Source: Pontibacter sp. Tf4 (GTDB lineage Bacteria; Bacteroidota; Bacteroidia; Cytophagales; Hymenobacteraceae). Taken from it: a DNA stretch of 64,000 nucleotides. Position 1 is the stretch's first letter; each line of letters starts with the position of its first letter. The notes under the pieces are model-generated. The model saw nothing but the letters and a program-made list of their open reading frames with translations. It did not search any database and was not told the origin of the DNA. Made by a program: the position numbers and the translations under genes. Positions 35,468-43,037 of the stretch are shown in pieces. Location: positions 62,001-126,000 of the forward strand of contig NZ_JACKZC010000005.1 of NCBI RefSeq assembly GCF_014212495.1, in the 5' to 3' direction.

Positions 35468-37930
35468 TTAAAACTTCATCCCGACAGAGAACAGGAAATT
35501 GCGGGTGGCCTGCGGATAGTAGTAGTTATAGTCGTAACGGTTCTGGTCGCCACTGTATAGTTCGGTCCAGGTATAGCCGTTGGCCACATACTTTTTGTTC
35601 AGCAGGTTGTTTACCAGCAGGGCAAACTCCAGTTCCTTCATAAAGCCTGGTTTTATGGTGTAGCGCAGGCGCAGGTCCATTACCTGGTAGGCATCTATTT
35701 TCCGGTCGTCGGAGCTGGTGTTATCCAGGTATTGCTTGCCAACGGTTTTGTAAAGAACAGCAGCTTTAAGGCCTTTTACAGGCTGCACTTCCAGTTTATG
35801 CGCCGAAACTATAGCCGGCGAAAAAGCAATGTCTGTCTCCGAGAGAGTTGTTTTTAAAACGTCCTCTACATTGTAGTCCCCATCATACACATACAGCATT
35901 TCCGTAAAATTGCGGATCTTGTTGCGGCTAAAGGCCACATTGCTGCTCACTTCCACCACGTTGTTCAGGTTTAAGGCACCTGCCAGTTCCAGGCCGGTTC
36001 TATAGCTGTCTTTTATGTTGGTACGCAGCGGCGAGCCTACATCGTTTAACTCTCCGGTTGGTACCAGTTGGTTGTTGTAGTCCATGTAGTAGTAAGTGGC
36101 ATCGAAACTATAGCTGGCTTCGTGGCCTAAAAGTGTGGTGGCGCCGTGCAGCTTGTAGCCGGTTTCCAGGTTATACAGCGTTTCGTGTTTCGGCTGCACA
36201 TTTTCTTCAGGTCCCTGGCGTTTGTGGTCGGTAAAATCAGAGCGCGACGGCTCGCGGTTACCGATGGCGTAAGACGCATACAACAACTGCTTTTCTGATA
36301 AACTATAGGTTACGCCGGCTTTCGGGTTCAGGAAATTGAAATCGGCCTGCTGCGTTACGTTGCGGTTATCATCATCCACACCGTTTAGCTTATAATTTAT
36401 AGTACGGTACTGCAGATCGCCAAACAAGCCCAGTTTATCGGTTAGCTGGTAGTTCGTTTTCGCAAACACGTTAAAATCTGTTTTAATGGCTTTGTTATAG
36501 TAGTAACGGTGCCCGATCTCGCTGGCAGAGGCATATCGTGCCCATATCACTTCGCCGTAATGGTCGCCGTCGTACTTGTTCCAAGCACCGCCTACGGTAG
36601 CATTCAGTTTGTTGCCTATGGTGCTATAGTTCAGGGCGTAAGTAGCACCGTAAAAGTAGTTATCAAGCCACTTCTGCCGGATCAGGTCGGTGCGGGATAT
36701 TGTTTCGGTGCCTATCGTTACAGGTGTCAGGCCATAGTTGCTCAGCTTCTGATTCTCTTTGTACTGCTCATAGTAACCACGGCCGCGGGTAAAATGCAGG
36801 GCTCCGCCAAGGTTAAGACGTGGCAGTAGGTCCTGGGCAAAATGCAGCTGGTAGTGGTCCTGCTGGTAGTTATCGGTCTCGTTTTCGTAAAATTGCTCCT
36901 CCCCGTTCTCGTCGGTATAGCTGCCGATGCCGTTATAAGTGCGGTTTGTTTTCAGGAGCTCTTCCGGCACGCCATCCCAGGCCTGGTAGGTTTTCTCTTT
37001 GCCCGAAAAGGTCACAAACTTCAGCATGGTTTTATCGCCGTAGTAGCCACCCGAAAAATAGAACGACTTCAGATCAGAGAAAGCCCGGTCAATATACCCA
37101 TCCGACTTCAGGCGCGACAGGCGGCCATCAAATGCGAACTTACCATTGATCAGGCCTGTACCAAAGCGCAGGTTGTTTTTCCAGGTATCAAAAGAGCCAT
37201 AACTATGGTCTGTTTCGGCGTACGCTTCCGGGCGCACGCGCTGGGTCTGGATATTGATGCTGGCACCAAAGGCACCGGCCCCGTTAGTGGATGTTCCCAC
37301 ACCCCGCTGCACCTGTATATCCTCAATGGACGAGGCAAAATCCGGCATGTTCACAAAAAACACGCCGTGGCTCTCCGAATCGTTTACCGGTATGCCGTTT
37401 ATAGTTACGTTGATGCGCGAAATATCAGAGCCACGAATACGGATGCCCGTATAACCCACGCCGGCGCCGGCATCAGAATTTACCACAACAGCAGGTGTAT
37501 TTTCCAGCAGGTAAGGCAGATCCTGTCCAAAGTTTCGCTCTTCTATGGCTTCGCGGGTTACGTTGGTGTAAGTGGTTCCGGTTCTTTCGTCGGCGCGGGT
37601 TGATAGCACTACAACTTCATCGGCCTTGAATGTTTGCGGGGTCAGGGCAAGCTGCACCTGCTCGTTTTTTTGCAGGTTTATAGTTACTTTTTTCTGCTCA
37701 AACCCTAAAAAGCTCACTTTTAAACTATAGTTACCGGCCGCCAGGTTGGTAAAGGCAAATGCGCCGTCGGCTCCGGAAGTAGTGCCCAGGCTGGTGTTCT
37801 CGAGCAGAATGGTAGCCCCCGGAAGGGAATTGCCGGTGGTGGAATCGGTGACGCGCCCGCTCAGGTTAAACTGTGCAAGCAACTGCAATGGCAACAAACA
37901 CATGGCCAGTGCAAACAGGAAATTTTTCAT
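35468..37930 (-). CDS. TonB-dependent outer-membrane receptor under TPP control
   Basis: An 820-aa receptor: signal peptide (MKNFLFALAMCLLPLQLLAQ), a CarboxypepD_reg-like domain (residues about 22-95), a plug domain (about 105-225; IRGSDISRINVTINGIPVND) and a 22-strand-type barrel ending RNFLFSVGMKF with terminal Phe. The TPP riboswitch in its leader indicates that its ligand is thiamine or a thiamine precursor, taken up with TonB energy when TPP is low. Start placed at ATG 37930; the upstream ATG at 37957 would put nine residues before the signal peptide. Neighbouring genes on the same strand include a NadR-like kinase at 39.5 kb. Confidence 0.93.
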   Translation of the reverse strand: MKNFLFALAMCLLPLQLLAQFNLSGRVTDSTTGNSLPGATILLENTSLGTTSGADGAFAFTNLAAGNYSLKVSFLGFEQKKVTINLQKNEQVQLALTPQTFKADEVVVLSTRADERTGTTYTNVTREAIEERNFGQDLPYLLENTPAVVVNSDAGAGVGYTGIRIRGSDISRINVTINGIPVNDSESHGVFFVNMPDFASSIEDIQVQRGVGTSTNGAGAFGASINIQTQRVRPEAYAETDHSYGSFDTWKNNLRFGTGLINGKFAFDGRLSRLKSDGYIDRAFSDLKSFYFSGGYYGDKTMLKFVTFSGKEKTYQAWDGVPEELLKTNRTYNGIGSYTDENGEEQFYENETDNYQQDHYQLHFAQDLLPRLNLGGALHFTRGRGYYEQYKENQKLSNYGLTPVTIGTETISRTDLIRQKWLDNYFYGATYALNYSTIGNKLNATVGGAWNKYDGDHYGEVIWARYASASEIGHRYYYNKAIKTDFNVFAKTNYQLTDKLGLFGDLQYRTINYKLNGVDDDNRNVTQQADFNFLNPKAGVTYSLSEKQLLYASYAIGNREPSRSDFTDHKRQGPEENVQPKHETLYNLETGYKLHGATTLLGHEASYSFDATYYYMDYNNQLVPTGELNDVGSPLRTNIKDSYRTGLELAGALNLNNVVEVSSNVAFSRNKIRNFTEMLYVYDGDYNVEDVLKTTLSETDIAFSPAIVSAHKLEVQPVKGLKAAVLYKTVGKQYLDNTSSDDRKIDAYQVMDLRLRYTIKPGFMKELEFALLVNNLLNKKYVANGYTWTELYSGDQNRYDYNYYYPQATRNFLFSVGMKF

Positions 37931-38007
37931 GAAATGGTTAAAAAGATAAAGTGACACATACAGGTCTGCCAGGGGTTAGCATCCTGCTTTTTTGTGTTTC
38001 CCTTTTG

Positions 38008-38086
38008 TTTCCCTACGACGGCATTACCCGTACAGGTTCAATGGGTATGATCTCAGCCCGTTGTTATAAGGCACCCCTACTGCCGG
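38008..38086 (-). promoter_or_regulatory. TPP riboswitch (THI element)
   Basis: Read on the minus strand the aptamer is complete: GTAGGGGTGCC, then GGGCTGAGA, then ATTGAACCTGTACGGGTAAT, then GCCGTCGTAGGGA. These are the invariant pieces of the thiamine pyrophosphate aptamer. About 80 bases separate it from the receptor start. That linker has no poly-T hairpin, but it contains AACCCCTGGC, whose ACCCCT can pair with AGGGGT of the aptamer, so control may be at translation or by alternative pairing (inference). Confidence 0.96.
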
Positions 38087-38094
38087 CAAAAGTA
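38087..38094 (-). promoter_or_regulatory. -7 box TACTTTTG just before the riboswitch
   Basis: Exact TAnnTTTG match on the minus strand ending at the first base before the aptamer, so the transcript would start at or just inside its 5' edge. No clear -33 TTG. Confidence 0.5.
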
Positions 38095-38308
38095 CGGCTT
38101 TAAAACGGTTTTAAAAAGCCAGCGCCTTAATTAGCACATCGGTATATAACAAAATACAGATTTATAGGAATTTTTTTAGCCAATGTACAAACCATAAAAC
38201 GCAAAGTACGTTTTAAAAGGTACAGGCACGTTTTCTTGCTCCCGCTCCTAACTATAGCAAAACCAGGAAGATATGCCCGCTGAACTGATAATAAATTAAG
38301 CCGAAATT

Positions 38309-38560
38309 GTGATGATGATCAGCCTACTGTATACTTTAGCTTTGCTTACTATACTGGCTTATTACGCCTTTTCGCCGCGCACAAAGTTTAATCACCCGCC
38401 ATCAACCGACAACGACGATGACGGTGGCGAACCGCTTGGCGATGGCCTGCCAGACCTGGACCTTCCGCCCGGCATTTCGTTGCCGGTAAATGATTTTGAA
38501 CCGAATTATGACTTCAGAACTATAAAGTTTCCGAAGCTTCCGGAACCTTCTTTGCAATAA
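38309..38560 (+). CDS. Small membrane-anchored acidic/proline-rich protein
   Basis: An 83-aa protein: one N-terminal membrane helix (ISLLYTLALLTILAYYAF) and a tail rich in Asp, Gly and Pro (DNDDDGGEPLGDGLPDLDLP). I do not recognise a function. It is divergent from the TonB receptor, opposite in direction to its neighbours, and followed by a strong bidirectional terminator, all of which support a real short gene. Confidence 0.65.
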   Translation: MMMISLLYTLALLTILAYYAFSPRTKFNHPPSTDNDDDGGEPLGDGLPDLDLPPGISLPVNDFEPNYDFRTIKFPKLPEPSLQ

Positions 38561-38570
38561 ACTGACAAAC

Positions 38571-38609
38571 AAAAAGCCCCTGGCCGTTATGTACTGCCAG
38601 GGGCTTTTT
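38571..38609. terminator. Bidirectional terminator
   Basis: AAAAAGCCCCTGGC and GCCAGGGGCTTTTT around an 11-base loop, between convergent genes. Confidence 0.9.
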
Positions 38610-38627
38610 TGTTTGCTGTAGTTCGGG

Positions 38628-39503
38628 CTATAGTATGGTGATGGTGTAGGTGCGCTCGAATGCCTGTTTTGGTCCTAACTCCTGTATGCCTTCTTTTTCC
38701 TGCAGCTCGCCTGTTTCCCCTACCCGGCCGGCTATGCCACACCAGGGCTCAATGCACACATACTTGCTTGGCCCCGGCTTTGCCCAGATACCCAGGTACG
38801 GAAAGCCTTTGAATTCCACTTCCACAGTTCTCGGGTTGGTGGTGCTGGCCAGGGTTACTTTCTCAGAGTTCAGGTTCTTGAACACCAGTGCATCTTTGTC
38901 GAAGTAACTATGGTTGAGGTGCAGTACGCGTTCCTGTTCCAGTACACGTTCCGTATCGCCGTTTTGCAGGCCATTCCCGTTCAGCAGATACCGGCTCAGA
39001 GTCTCCTCTTTCTCAAACTCGAGGTAATAATCGGTATAGTTCTCGTCGGGGTAAAAAGGTACGTTAAAACCCGGATGCCCGCCCACCGAAAAATACAGGC
39101 TATGTACATCGTCGTTGCGCACCAGGTAAGTTACCGATAGCTTGTTCCATTCCAGTTTGTAGGCTATCAGCAGGGTAAACTTAAACGGATACTGCGCCAG
39201 CGTTTCCTCGTCGTGGGTCAGCTCAAATACCAGTTTATCCCGATGCTCTTCTATCAGCTTAAATTCCTTTTTGCGGGCAAAGCCGTGGCGCTGCATCGGG
39301 TAGGTTTTGTTGTTGTAGGTGTACTTAAAATCGGGGAGTTCGCCTACGATCGGGAACAGGTTGGGGGCATGGCTGGCCCAAACAGCCGGATCGGCCACCC
39401 AGATAAATTCCAGCTGCTCATCCAGCTTTATAAAGTGCTGCAGTTCGGCGCCCAGACTCTCGACACCAATTTTATAGTTTTCGTTCTCTAAGAAATGTAG
39501 CAT
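38628..39503 (-). CDS. Aldose 1-epimerase-like protein (galactose mutarotase superfamily)
   Basis: A 291-aa protein of the aldose epimerase fold, close to the LacX-like subgroup: GAELQHFIKLDEQLEFIWVA near the start, RHGFARKKEF, SVGGHPGFNVPF and EPWCGIAGRV. His in RHGFAR and HPGF and a late Glu are the expected catalytic positions. Start set at ATG 39503 (MLHFLENENYKIG), which avoids overlap with the kinase gene; the frame stays open further up. It follows the kinase by 10 bases, so they form an operon. The sugar is unknown. Confidence 0.85.
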   Translation of the reverse strand: MLHFLENENYKIGVESLGAELQHFIKLDEQLEFIWVADPAVWASHAPNLFPIVGELPDFKYTYNNKTYPMQRHGFARKKEFKLIEEHRDKLVFELTHDEETLAQYPFKFTLLIAYKLEWNKLSVTYLVRNDDVHSLYFSVGGHPGFNVPFYPDENYTDYYLEFEKEETLSRYLLNGNGLQNGDTERVLEQERVLHLNHSYFDKDALVFKNLNSEKVTLASTTNPRTVEVEFKGFPYLGIWAKPGPSKYVCIEPWCGIAGRVGETGELQEKEGIQELGPKQAFERTYTITIL

Positions 39504-39513
39504 GCGGCTATAG

Positions 39514-40038
39514 TTATAGTTTGGCTTGCCGTAACAGGGCATTAATGTGCTGCAGGGCATTCCGGAAACGCTCCTGCTGCTGCCCGCTTATCTCGGCAAA
39601 GGGTACGCCCATGGTCTGCAGCTCGCGCTTGTACCAGTCGTAAAAAAACTGGCGCAGGTGCGGGTGCTCGCGCTGCGGATCAGGCTCCCAGGGCAAATCA
39701 ACGCCCATCAGCAGGTAAAGGTTATAGTCCTGTTGCTGTAATCTGTCGAGTACAAAGGCGGGTGTTCTGCCAAAGGCATGCTCGCTCCATATTTTAAGTA
39801 CCAGCAGGTCGGTATCTGAGATCAGTATAGTTCCGGCACTGGCCTGCAGTTGCTGCTCCTGTTGCAATTGCCCGCGGGCTATCGCTTCAATATCGTCTAT
39901 AGTGTACTCCCTGTTCAGGCTGGCTATGTAGGTGCGGGCAAATTCGGGTACCCAAACCGTGTTATAGTGTTTTGCCAGCTGTGCCGATAAAGTAGACTTA
40001 CCTGTAGACTCCGGCCCTGTGATCGCGATCTTTAGCAT
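39514..40038 (-). CDS. NadR-like P-loop kinase (AAA_28)
   Basis: A 174-aa P-loop protein resembling the ribosylnicotinamide kinase domain of NadR. Walker A is GPESTGKST (8-16), followed by WVPEFARTYI and ISDTDLLVLKIWSEHAFG. In NadR this domain phosphorylates nicotinamide riboside; in Bacteroidota similar kinases sit with PnuC-type transporters. Start set at ATG 40038 (MLKIAITGPESTGK). A PnuC-family gene lies 20 kb upstream on the same strand, beyond the surface-protein cluster. Substrate (nicotinamide riboside or a thiamine-related nucleoside) is undecided. Confidence 0.85.
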   Translation of the reverse strand: MLKIAITGPESTGKSTLSAQLAKHYNTVWVPEFARTYIASLNREYTIDDIEAIARGQLQQEQQLQASAGTILISDTDLLVLKIWSEHAFGRTPAFVLDRLQQQDYNLYLLMGVDLPWEPDPQREHPHLRQFFYDWYKRELQTMGVPFAEISGQQQERFRNALQHINALLRQAKL

Positions 40039-40090
40039 GCAGGCAAAGTACGCTAAAAATCTGCAGCTGCCTATAGTTGGGCCGGGCATA

Positions 40091-40128
40091 AAAAAACTGC
40101 CTTGCAGCCAGTGGCTACAGGGCAGTTT
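40091..40128 (-). terminator. Terminator of surface protein gene A
   Basis: AAACTGCCTTG and CAGGGCAGTTT with an inner AGCC/GGCT stem; T-run on the minus strand. A near-identical hairpin ends gene B (42976-43016). Confidence 0.85.
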
Positions 40129-40149
40129 ATAAGGTAAGCTATATTCTGC

Positions 40150-42246
40150 TTATTTTCTGTGCAGCAGTTTCACCGATTTTTGAAGACCGGATTTGCACAC
40201 AATGTTGGCAAAGTATAAGCCATCAGACAGTTTAGCGCCGTCTACTTCCACAGACACCCGCTCGCCGGCTACTGCGTTACCAGCTTTCAGTTCGCGTACC
40301 AACTGGCCTTTGGAATCAAACAGCTGCACCACGTACTCCTGCGACTCAGCCACTGTGAACTCTAAGGTAGTTCTGTCGGTGAATGGCATTGGGTACACAG
40401 TAGCATCTATAGCGGCTTTCGGATCAGCTTTTAACTCGCTTGTGTTGCCAGCCTGCAGGGCAGCAGAAGCACTGTTGCCATCTATACAGAAACTGATATC
40501 ATCAATCGCGCCTGAACCTACAAAGTCCTCGCCGGTACCATCCAGGTACACTTTCATCAGCATTACACCACTGGTACCACCTAAGTCAACCATTTGTTTG
40601 CTGTTGTTACCAAGCGGCTGCAGTTGCACACTGTATAGTTCGTTGCCATTGCCATCGTATAGTTTCACCCACGACCAGTCTTCGTATTCGTCAATATCCA
40701 AAGCTTTAAGTGAGTACAGAGTCACAGGGCCGAAGTCAGAGAAATCCAGCTCCATCACGCCGCCCCATTGGTTGTCGTTTGGTTCGCCGGTTCTGTCCTG
40801 GTTGATGATGAGCACGTTACCCCAGTCCTCAGTGTACAGGTCAGTATCGTCGCCGGTTGGCATGCCAGTATCGAAAATAGCAGCGTGGTTGCCTAAGGCA
40901 ATTGAACCATCAGCGGTACGGCGGCGACCCAGTAAACCAATATCACCGGCATTGGTGGTGGTAGCTTCAAGCAGACCGGTTGACTCCTGGTTGAAGTCAG
41001 CTATAAAGCAGGTCTCTGGTTTCTTCTCTTCCACACAGAACATGATGTCATCAATAGCGCCGGAGCCTACATAATCCTCTCCTGTGCCATCCAGGTACAC
41101 ACGCATTTTCATCACACCTTCTGTGCCAGCCAGGTCAACCATCTGTTTGCTGTTATTACCTAATGGCTGCAGCTGCACGCGGTATAGTTCGTTACCGGCA
41201 CCGTCGTACAGCACTACCCACGACCAGTCTTCGTACTCGTCAATATCGAGGGCTTTAAGCGAATACATGGTAACAGGTCCGAAAGCTGAGAAGTCCAGTT
41301 CCAGGATACCGCCCCACTGGTTATCATTCGGTACGTTGGTTCTGTCCTGGTTAATGATCAGTACATTGCCCCAATCGTCTGTATATAAGTCGTCGTCGTC
41401 ACCGGTTGGCATGCCACTGTCGAAAATGGCGGCATGGTTGCCCAGTGCTACAGGACCAGTAGAAGTCCGGGCACGACCTAAAATACCGATCTCTCCTGCA
41501 TTGGTCATGGTAGACTCGATCAGGCCGGTTCCTTCCTGGTTGAAATCAGCAATAAAGCATCGTTGCGGCTCCTCTACTTCCACACAGAACATAATGTCGT
41601 CAATCGCGCCGGAACCTACAAAGTCCTCGCCGGTACCATCGAGGTACACGCGCATCTTCATAACTCCTTTTGTTCCGCCCAGGTCAACCATTTGCTTGCT
41701 GTTGTCACCCAGTGGTTGTAGTTGCACGCTGTACAGTTCATTTCCATTGGCATCGTATAGTTTCACCCACGACCAGTCTTCGTATTCATCGATATCCAAA
41801 GCTTTGAGTGAGTACAGTGTTACCGGACCTACTGCTGAGAAATCCAGCTCCATCACGCCGCCCCATTGGTTGTCGTTTGGCACGTTGGTTCTGTCCTGGT
41901 TAATGATGAGTACGTTGCCCCAGTCATCGGTGTACAGGTCGGTATCGTCGCCGGTTGGCTGGCCGGTATCAAAAATAGCGGCGTGGTTGCCTAAGGCAAT
42001 AGGCCCATCCGGGGTGCGGCGCTGGCCTACAATATCCACCATACCTGCATTGGTAGTGGTAGCTGTTATCAGGCCGGTGCTTTCCTGGTTAAAGTCGATG
42101 ATGTGGCAGTTTTCTACAGCTTGTCGTGCTTCTTTTGCCTGCAAACCAAATGGCAACGCAAGCGCAAGCAATGCAACCGAAATTTTTTGTAAGCGAGTAA
42201 GTAATTTATCTTTTAACAGACAGGAGTAGTTGTTATAGTTTTCCAT
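40150..42246 (-). CDS. T9SS-exported protein with three tandem copies of a ~175-aa domain (surface protein A)
   Basis: A 698-aa secreted protein. A long n-region and hydrophobic core (VALLALALPFGLQA) form the signal peptide. Three near-identical domains follow (about 45-220, 229-404, 412-586), each starting C-x-IADFNQ and carrying ALGNHAAIFD, PTGDD-D-LYT, WGNVLIINQDRT, NQWGG-ELDFS, LKALDIDEYEDWSWV and DFVGSGAIDDI. The pattern recalls a calcium-site-like beta-sandwich of bacterial exoproteins ('FDS-PTGGD...GNVLII...DID'), from memory only. Residues about 611-698 are a type A T9SS sorting domain (YPMPFTDRTTLEF ... VKLLHRK). Start at ATG 42246. Confidence 0.92.
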   Translation of the reverse strand: MENYNNYSCLLKDKLLTRLQKISVALLALALPFGLQAKEARQAVENCHIIDFNQESTGLITATTTNAGMVDIVGQRRTPDGPIALGNHAAIFDTGQPTGDDTDLYTDDWGNVLIINQDRTNVPNDNQWGGVMELDFSAVGPVTLYSLKALDIDEYEDWSWVKLYDANGNELYSVQLQPLGDNSKQMVDLGGTKGVMKMRVYLDGTGEDFVGSGAIDDIMFCVEVEEPQRCFIADFNQEGTGLIESTMTNAGEIGILGRARTSTGPVALGNHAAIFDSGMPTGDDDDLYTDDWGNVLIINQDRTNVPNDNQWGGILELDFSAFGPVTMYSLKALDIDEYEDWSWVVLYDGAGNELYRVQLQPLGNNSKQMVDLAGTEGVMKMRVYLDGTGEDYVGSGAIDDIMFCVEEKKPETCFIADFNQESTGLLEATTTNAGDIGLLGRRRTADGSIALGNHAAIFDTGMPTGDDTDLYTEDWGNVLIINQDRTGEPNDNQWGGVMELDFSDFGPVTLYSLKALDIDEYEDWSWVKLYDGNGNELYSVQLQPLGNNSKQMVDLGGTSGVMLMKVYLDGTGEDFVGSGAIDDISFCIDGNSASAALQAGNTSELKADPKAAIDATVYPMPFTDRTTLEFTVAESQEYVVQLFDSKGQLVRELKAGNAVAGERVSVEVDGAKLSDGLYFANIVCKSGLQKSVKLLHRK
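40488..42112 (-). repeat. Three tandem ~550-bp coding repeats
   Basis: DNA of the three domains in gene A. Long stretches are identical between copies, and two more copies occur in gene B (about 43374-43893 and 43940-44475), so recombination or gene conversion among the five is likely. Confidence 0.85.
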
Positions 42247-42975
42247 AGGATGTAAGCTTTCATAGTTGTATAAATTCTCATAAGGCAATTTTCTCTAAAT
42301 AAGCGGGTAACTTAGCACAAGGTAAAATAAGCTGTATTGAGGCCGGGATGGCATTACGGAGGTTTTAAAAGCAGTGGAATAAGCGGCATCCCACCTTGTA
42401 GCCGGGTATTTCCTTTTTCCATAATTAAAAAAATTATAATTGATAAAAGACCTACTTTGAGACGCGCAAAACAGATCAGGGGCCCTGTTGCAGGAACCAG
42501 AATGGAGATACAGGAAATGTCAGAAGCAACCCCCGGATGTAGAACTTTACCATATTACTATACCTTTACAAATAAGTAATAACAAGCACCATTTTGCGAC
42601 AAAGCTTATCAGGGTTTTTAAGCTTACAGTACTATAGTTCTGAAAAAGAGCTGATCAGAACCGTCAGGATGAATAACACCCTATAGTATACGTTTATTTT
42701 TTCAGGCTAATCACCCTATTTAGCCCTCACTTCTCAAGATAAAGCACACATCTGCAAGGATTTAGTTAAGGCCTCAAAAAATTTAGTACACCGAAATAAA
42801 CATCATCTATGCCGGTTAAAATAGCTGTCTGTATAGTGTTTGTTGTGCTCTACAAAGTCTTTTCAGAAGTGGCCGGATTAGTCTGTGATAAGTTGCCCGG
42901 GAGACCGCCTATTGTTAAACTATAGTTAACCCGGGAAGTGGCAACAGCTATAGTTCTGCTGCGCTGTGGCCGGGC
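42247..42975. other. Long gene-free leader/intergenic region between surface genes A and B
   Basis: Holds the leader of gene A: an upstream ATG at 42263 starts a 16-codon ORF that overlaps the gene A start in another frame. The rest shows CTATAGTT motifs near 42633, 42918 and 42950 but no convincing gene; the 80-codon plus-strand frame at 42337-42579 has no domain or promoter. Confidence 0.55.
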
Positions 42976-43016
42976 ATAAAAAAACTGCCCTGCAGCCAGT
43001 GGCTACAGGGCAGTTT
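42976..43016 (-). terminator. Terminator of surface protein gene B
   Basis: Perfect 11-bp stem AAACTGCCCTG/CAGGGCAGTTT with inner AGCC/GGCT stem; T-run on the minus strand. Duplicate of the hairpin after gene A, including about 20 bases on each side. Confidence 0.9.
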
Positions 43017-43037
43017 ATAAGGTAAGCTATCGTCTGC

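Noticed and set aside
36842-37603. 253-codon plus-strand frame opposite the TonB receptor
   Set aside because: Shadow of a well-supported receptor gene; no recognisable domain.
40193-42229. Long plus-strand reading frames (293 and 381 codons) opposite gene A, and similar ones opposite gene B
   Set aside because: They are Ser/Pro/Leu-rich antisense shadows of the repeated domains; the minus strand encodes the signal peptide, domains and sorting domain.
42337-42579. 80-codon plus-strand frame between genes A and B
   Set aside because: No promoter, domain or composition supporting a gene; it lies in spacer and leader DNA.
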